Source: Actinomycetes bacterium
GTDB lineage: Bacteria; Actinomycetota; Acidimicrobiia; IMCC26256; PALSA-610
Direction: 5' to 3'
NCBI GenBank assembly: GCA_025360585.1
Contig: JANYBW010000030.1
Span: 55,615-119,614, forward strand
Length of the DNA stretch: 64,000 nt
The notes beneath the pieces are model-generated. The model did not search any database, was not told where the DNA came from, and saw only the letters and a program-made list of their open reading frames with translations. The translations under genes and the position numbers were made by a program. How positions within the stretch are numbered: position 1 is the first letter of the stretch; each line of letters starts with the position of its first letter. Below are positions 60,210-64,000 of this stretch, in pieces.

Positions 60210-61923
60210 CTTCAGCCCAGGTATTCACGCCCCACTGCGACGCAACCGGATCCAGAAACTTCGGCGGCGACAAATACTTCAGTCGTTGGTCGTACACGTA
60301 ATCCTTTGAGAATCCGCTGACGATCGCACCGCCCGAGTTCGTACCCACAGGGCCACGATAGCGTTGCGCCAGGATTCCTCGCACATGCAGCGCACCAAGC
60401 GGTGCCCCGCGATCCCACATCTGCACCCGCACGGAATGATTCACCGACAAATTCGCCGCCTGCAGATTCACGTTCGAAAAAATCGCGTTGCGCGCGGTTT
60501 CGTTCGGAAAATTCGCATTCAGATTGCACGCCGCTGCAGTACCGCTCGCACAGTTCACCGGATGATAAATCTCCACAAAATTGTTCGCGACCAGACCCAA
60601 CAAATCCGTGCCGCTCAACCCGCCTTGATACTGCACGTGCCAGGTCACCACGACATTGTTTTCCGCCGCCACCGTCAGCTGGCCCTTCAAGGTACCTTCA
60701 AGAAACACATCACCATTGCGGCACCCGTACGTGGTTTGATCATTGGCGATCGGCATCCCGAGTGGATGGGTGCGCCCGCTCACGTTATACGGGCATCCGT
60801 TCGTATAGTTCGCGTCACTCGATGTCGATGGCACATTCTGCACGTAGATCACGCCGCCTACTGGTAGCGGTCCCGTTCCATTCTTAGGACACGCTCCACT
60901 ATCGCCATTCGTCGATTTCGAAAACGGACTATTCACCGTCATCGTCCCGTTGGAATTCAAACGAACACGCGTCGGCCCAGTGTAAAGACACCCATGTTTG
61001 TTGGCACCAACCTCAGATTTCAACGCGCTGTTACTCGGCGGCATCGTGAGCGTTGCCAGATTTTTCGGGTCGCTCGGATTCGCGAACACCGGCACACTCG
61101 TCGGGCAACCATCGCGAAACAACTTGCCCGAAGCACCCGTCCACGATGTACTCGCATCGCCAAGAAAATGCGGAGTTCCGCACAACAAAAATGCATCATT
61201 CGTATGCATCGGACCATTCAACGTGTCCGCGCTAATGAACGTAATATCGCTGCAATAGCTGCCATTCGTATCACTGTCACCCGCAAAATCAATTCGATTA
61301 TTGATGTCGCGCTGATTCCCGAAACCACCATAAAAATACTTCGAACAGATGTTCTGCGCCTGCGCCGGAGTGAACGGCGTCCCCGAATACAACGCCGGAT
61401 CAAACGTCTCGTAATCAGTGAAATACAGATAGTCCAAGAAGCTGCGATGGCGCACCGTCACCGAAATCGTGCGCATCACACCATTCACGCGGCCCGTCGA
61501 AGTCAGCCGCACCCTGCCATCCGTCGCTATCGTCGAGATGTCCGGCTTGTAATGAAACTGCGAATCCGTCGTACCGCCAGCAACCGTCGCCCAACCCGTC
61601 AACGCAATGTTCGACGGAGATGGCGGCGACGCCGAGCTGTACTGCCAATAACTACTGTTTTCATTCAACCGAAACAGATAATCATCCACCCCAGCCTCGG
61701 CCGCAGCCAACGCACCATTCCAATCCTGATCATGACGCGAAATGCTCTGCGAACCGACGCCGTACGCCACGATCGCCGTCGCCAACAACGTCAACACCGT
61801 CGTCGCCAACATCACCGTGATCAACGCAAAACCGCGTTCATCCCGGCAACGTTCAAACCCGCCCCTTTCCAGCCGACCACGCCCCCGTACGCGACGACCC
61901 ACGAAACGAAACATCACCATCAC
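60181..61923 (-). CDS. PilX-like minor pilin
   Basis: A 580-aa protein. A basic leader ending DERGFALITVMLATTVLTLL is the prepilin-type site with Gly before Phe; position 5 is Thr instead of Glu, as in many PilX proteins. A very large Ser/Thr/Asn-rich surface domain follows, with several cysteines (YGCRNGDVF, NGCPYNVSG, DGCPTSVPV) likely forming disulphides. Processed by prepilin peptidase. ATG 61923 overlaps the upstream stop by 4 nt. Confidence 0.82.
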   Translation of the reverse strand: MMVMFRFVGRRVRGRGRLERGGFERCRDERGFALITVMLATTVLTLLATAIVAYGVGSQSISRHDQDWNGALAAAEAGVDDYLFRLNENSSYWQYSSASPPSPSNIALTGWATVAGGTTDSQFHYKPDISTIATDGRVRLTSTGRVNGVMRTISVTVRHRSFLDYLYFTDYETFDPALYSGTPFTPAQAQNICSKYFYGGFGNQRDINNRIDFAGDSDTNGSYCSDITFISADTLNGPMHTNDAFLLCGTPHFLGDASTSWTGASGKLFRDGCPTSVPVFANPSDPKNLATLTMPPSNSALKSEVGANKHGCLYTGPTRVRLNSNGTMTVNSPFSKSTNGDSGACPKNGTGPLPVGGVIYVQNVPSTSSDANYTNGCPYNVSGRTHPLGMPIANDQTTYGCRNGDVFLEGTLKGQLTVAAENNVVVTWHVQYQGGLSGTDLLGLVANNFVEIYHPVNCASGTAAACNLNANFPNETARNAIFSNVNLQAANLSVNHSVRVQMWDRGAPLGALHVRGILAQRYRGPVGTNSGGAIVSGFSKDYVYDQRLKYLSPPKFLDPVASQWGVNTWAEVDTPVGLPG

Positions 61924-62651
61924 CCCGCGACCGCGTTGTAGTCAAGATTCGGCAACCGCACCCGATTCACCAACGTCGTCGTGGCAATCGGAGCATTCGT
62001 CGCCCGCTTCACCTGCAAAACAATCTTCACCGCACGTACCGCCAACAAATCCGCGGCATTCAACGGCGTAGCATTCAACGCGCCACCATTCACGTCCAAA
62101 TACTGAAAAATTGGCGCAGCATTCGTATTCGCCACATAGCGCCCCACAAACCGCACATGCGGCGCCCCCGAGAACGTGTAGTTCGGAGCCACCGAACCCA
62201 CATCCGCATTCCAAACCTCCTCCACCAACTGCGACGTCACATCCACATAGATATGCACCTTCTTCGGCGCCGAAGTCGTATCGAGATTTGCAAAAAAAGT
62301 CGCCGTCAAACCATTCGCAACCAAAAACGGCGACGTTCCCGACTGCAACCGCACCGCCGTCCGCAAATCCTTGCTCGTCGCCGCCATCAACACCCGAGCC
62401 TCATCAAGATTCCGCAACCGACTACTCGTATTCTCCAACGCTGTCTGCGACGAAGAAAACCCCTGGAACACCGTCGTCATCACCAACCCCAAAATCGCAA
62501 CAGTCACCACCACTTCAATAGTGGAAAAGGCCTGTTGATTCCGCCCTATTGTTGGATTGGTCAGTCGACTCGGCTTGCTCCGCTGCGCCGCCCTAACGGG
62601 ACGCTCCCTCCTTGAATTGGTCAGTCGACTCGGCTTGCTCCGCGAAATCAT
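61920..62651 (-). CDS. PilW-like minor prepilin with a repeat-encoded leader
   Basis: A 243-aa prepilin. The cleavage region NQQAFSTIEVVVTVAILGLV has Glu at position 5 and Ala before the Phe. The N-terminal leader of about 40 residues is unusually long and is coded by 1.4 copies of the 60-nt repeat (RSKPSRLTN appears twice, joined by RRERPVRAAQ). ATG 62651 overlaps the upstream stop (ATGA) and no other ATG, GTG or TTG start lies between it and the cleavage site, so the repeat is probably translated. The rest is a beta-rich pilin domain. Confidence 0.82.
   Translation of the reverse strand: MISRSKPSRLTNSRRERPVRAAQRSKPSRLTNPTIGRNQQAFSTIEVVVTVAILGLVMTTVFQGFSSSQTALENTSSRLRNLDEARVLMAATSKDLRTAVRLQSGTSPFLVANGLTATFFANLDTTSAPKKVHIYVDVTSQLVEEVWNADVGSVAPNYTFSGAPHVRFVGRYVANTNAAPIFQYLDVNGGALNATPLNAADLLAVRAVKIVLQVKRATNAPIATTTLVNRVRLPNLDYNAVAG
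62558..62642 (+). repeat. 60-nt repeat, 1.4 copies, inside the PilW-like leader
   Basis: Units start TGGTCAGTCGACTCGGCTTG at 62558 and 62618, exactly 60 nt apart. The second is cut at 62642. Each full unit contains GCGCCGCCCT and the near-palindrome GGGACGCTCCC. On the coding strand all copies share one frame, giving RRERPVRAAQRSKPSRLTN. Confidence 0.95.
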
Positions 62652-64000
62652 TGGACAGTCACTGTGGTTGTTGCGCGCGGCAGCACGTCGAGCGGGCTGA
62701 CAGTTGCGTTTGGCCAGGCACTTACCGCGCTGCGACCTTGCACCTGAATCACCCAGGTACCAAACGGCACTTCGATCTTCACATCGCCATTGGAATCCGT
62801 CGACGCGTAACTATGCGTCTCCCCCGTGGCGCAACGGCTATCCGAAGTATGCACAATCTTCACCGTCTGATTCGACTGCACCACACCCGCGCCGTTCACC
62901 ACATGCACCATCAACCCATTCAATGGCAACGTTCCGTCTGTCGTGTTCCCCGAAGTCGTCTCGAACTGGCCGGACCGCTGCGCACCTGGATACAGCGCAT
63001 TGCCCAATGCGTCCAGCCCCTCCGGATCGGCATCCGCACACGCACCTGTCCATGCGTCATAACCATCCGCGGCAGGAAACAGATTCGAAATCGTTCGCGA
63101 CAACGCCACCCCTGCATACGTGCGCGTCCCCGACGGCAACAAGATCGTATTCGCCAATGTCACCGGCGTATCCGCCGCCACGACCCCACCCGCCGACGCC
63201 GTCAAATCAAGCTGCAACTTCGCACGCCGGTCATAATCAAACTGCGTCGACGAGATCTGGCCCACCGTCACATTCACGTTCTGCGACGGATTCTGAAACC
63301 CCTGCCGATCCACAAACTGACTCGTATTCAGTGCTACCGCATACGCACCCGACGGCAAAAACGCGAAAAACGCACAACCATCACTATTCGTCGGCGCGCT
63401 ACGGGCCGACGGCCCCGTCAACAACACCATCACATTATCCTGCGGATCCGCATTGCGATCCAACACCTTTACCGCAATATGCCCCGTATTCGGATCGTAA
63501 GCACCCACCGGCGGAGTCAAAACCGTATCGGCCTTCACCGTCGCCGTCCCCTGACGACTCGGCCAATCCACCCACACATGCACCCGCAACACCTGCGGTG
63601 AACCATTACTCCCATCACATGGACCATTGGTCGCGCTCGCCGCAACCCACGTCAACTCCCGATGCACCGTATACGGCACCCCACCAACCAACTGCGTCGA
63701 AGTAACCGACGACAACGACGTAAACAACGCCTCGCGAACAATATCCATCTCCTGACTCGCCAAATTCGCCGCAATCGAACGATTCCGATTGTTACGAGTC
63801 ATCGTCAACCCCGTCGCCAACGTCGCGACCAATCCCAACATGATGATCGCAAACACCGACAACGCGATCACCAACTCAAGTAAACTCAAGCCTGTTGCAT
63901 TGGTCAGTCGACTCGGCTTGCTCCGCTGCGCCGCCCTAACGGGACGCTCCCTCCTTGCATTGGTCAGTCGACTCGGCTTGCTCCGCTGCGCCGCCCTAAC
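62648..64000 (-). CDS. PilV-like minor prepilin, 5' end beyond the window, with a repeat-encoded leader
   Basis: The prepilin site TGLSLLELVIALSVFAIIML has Gly before Leu and Glu at position 5, as in PilV. A large extracellular part follows (about 390 residues, Thr/Ser/Asn-rich, with CnaB-like beta segments such as DSNGDVKIEVPFGTWVIQV). A TTG at 63889 is the first start within the window but would remove the leader. The frame stays open to 64000 through at least 1.7 copies of the 60-nt repeat (RSKPSRLTNA, RRERPVRAAQ), so the true start lies outside the window. Confidence 0.8.
   Translation of the reverse strand, partial: VRAAQRSKPSRLTNARRERPVRAAQRSKPSRLTNATGLSLLELVIALSVFAIIMLGLVATLATGLTMTRNNRNRSIAANLASQEMDIVREALFTSLSSVTSTQLVGGVPYTVHRELTWVAASATNGPCDGSNGSPQVLRVHVWVDWPSRQGTATVKADTVLTPPVGAYDPNTGHIAVKVLDRNADPQDNVMVLLTGPSARSAPTNSDGCAFFAFLPSGAYAVALNTSQFVDRQGFQNPSQNVNVTVGQISSTQFDYDRRAKLQLDLTASAGGVVAADTPVTLANTILLPSGTRTYAGVALSRTISNLFPAADGYDAWTGACADADPEGLDALGNALYPGAQRSGQFETTSGNTTDGTLPLNGLMVHVVNGAGVVQSNQTVKIVHTSDSRCATGETHSYASTDSNGDVKIEVPFGTWVIQVQGRSAVSAWPNATVSPLDVLPRATTTVTVQ
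63901..64000 (+). repeat. 60-nt repeat, at least 1.7 copies, inside the PilV-like leader (continues past edge)
   Basis: Identical units start at 63901 and 63961. The second is cut by the end of the window after 40 nt. They have the same reading frame as the copies at 62558. Confidence 0.95.

Noticed and set aside
62612..63705. Long Arg/His-rich plus-strand frames opposite the PilV-like gene
   Set aside because: Composition is an artefact of the pilin coding strand and there is no start signal.

Overview
The window reads as chromosome from a motile, high-GC actinobacterium, most likely of the class Acidimicrobiia. That placement is inference. It rests on the actinobacterial flagellar gene order, a DUF222/HNH gene behind an actinobacterial-type LexA box, frequent GTG and TTG starts in 4-nt stop/start overlaps, and the housekeeping order hisS-aspS-rarA-alaS-ruvX-mltG-aroE. 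No rRNA, tRNA or CRISPR array was seen. Nearly all of the sequence is coding.

Region 1 (1-19942, minus strand) is a large flagellar cluster in transcription order flgB-flgC-fliE-fliF-fliG-fliH-fliI-fliJ-fliK-flgD-flgE-flbD-fliL-fliM-fliN-fliO-fliP-fliQ-fliR-flhB, then an insertion (a GT39-like membrane glycosyltransferase, an IS256-type transposase fragment and 51-bp tandem repeats), then flhA, which runs off the left edge. motA and motB are absent from their usual place between flbD and fliL.

Region 2 (20150-33158) encodes a complete flagellin-glycosylation pathway in two arms. The plus-strand arm has an unknown 418-aa protein, PseI, PseG, a PseF-PseH fusion, a PseA-type amidotransferase and dedicated HisH/HisF paralogues. 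The minus-strand arm has a FlmG-like TPR glycosyltransferase, PseB and PseC, transcribed downstream of fliD-fliS-fliT-like. Together these predict CMP-pseudaminic acid with an acetamidino group and its transfer to flagellin. An SOS-type DUF222/HNH gene and a GNAT gene sit between the arms.

Region 3 (33155-37456) holds the filament genes fliT-like, fliS, fliD and fliC. Six flagellar promoters in the window share one motif, CTCAA-like box, 15-16 nt, CCGAT, which I read as the sigma-28 (FliA/WhiG) type. Two of them appear to give leaderless GTG transcripts (fliM and the 20150 gene).

Region 4 (37528-40845) has a small secreted protein, a signal-less periplasmic-binding-fold protein with an unknown partner, and a short degenerate stretch.

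Region 5 (40846-64000) carries type IV pilus motor genes pilC-pilT-pilB, a DUF4388 protein and the housekeeping block. It ends in a coupled minor-pilin operon (PilV-, PilW- and PilX-like, a coiled-coil protein, a membrane-anchored GH43-like protein). The N-terminal leaders of two of the prepilins are written by a 60-nt repeat, and a diverged copy of that repeat lies in the flagellar cluster between flgE and flbD. This is the most unusual feature of the window.
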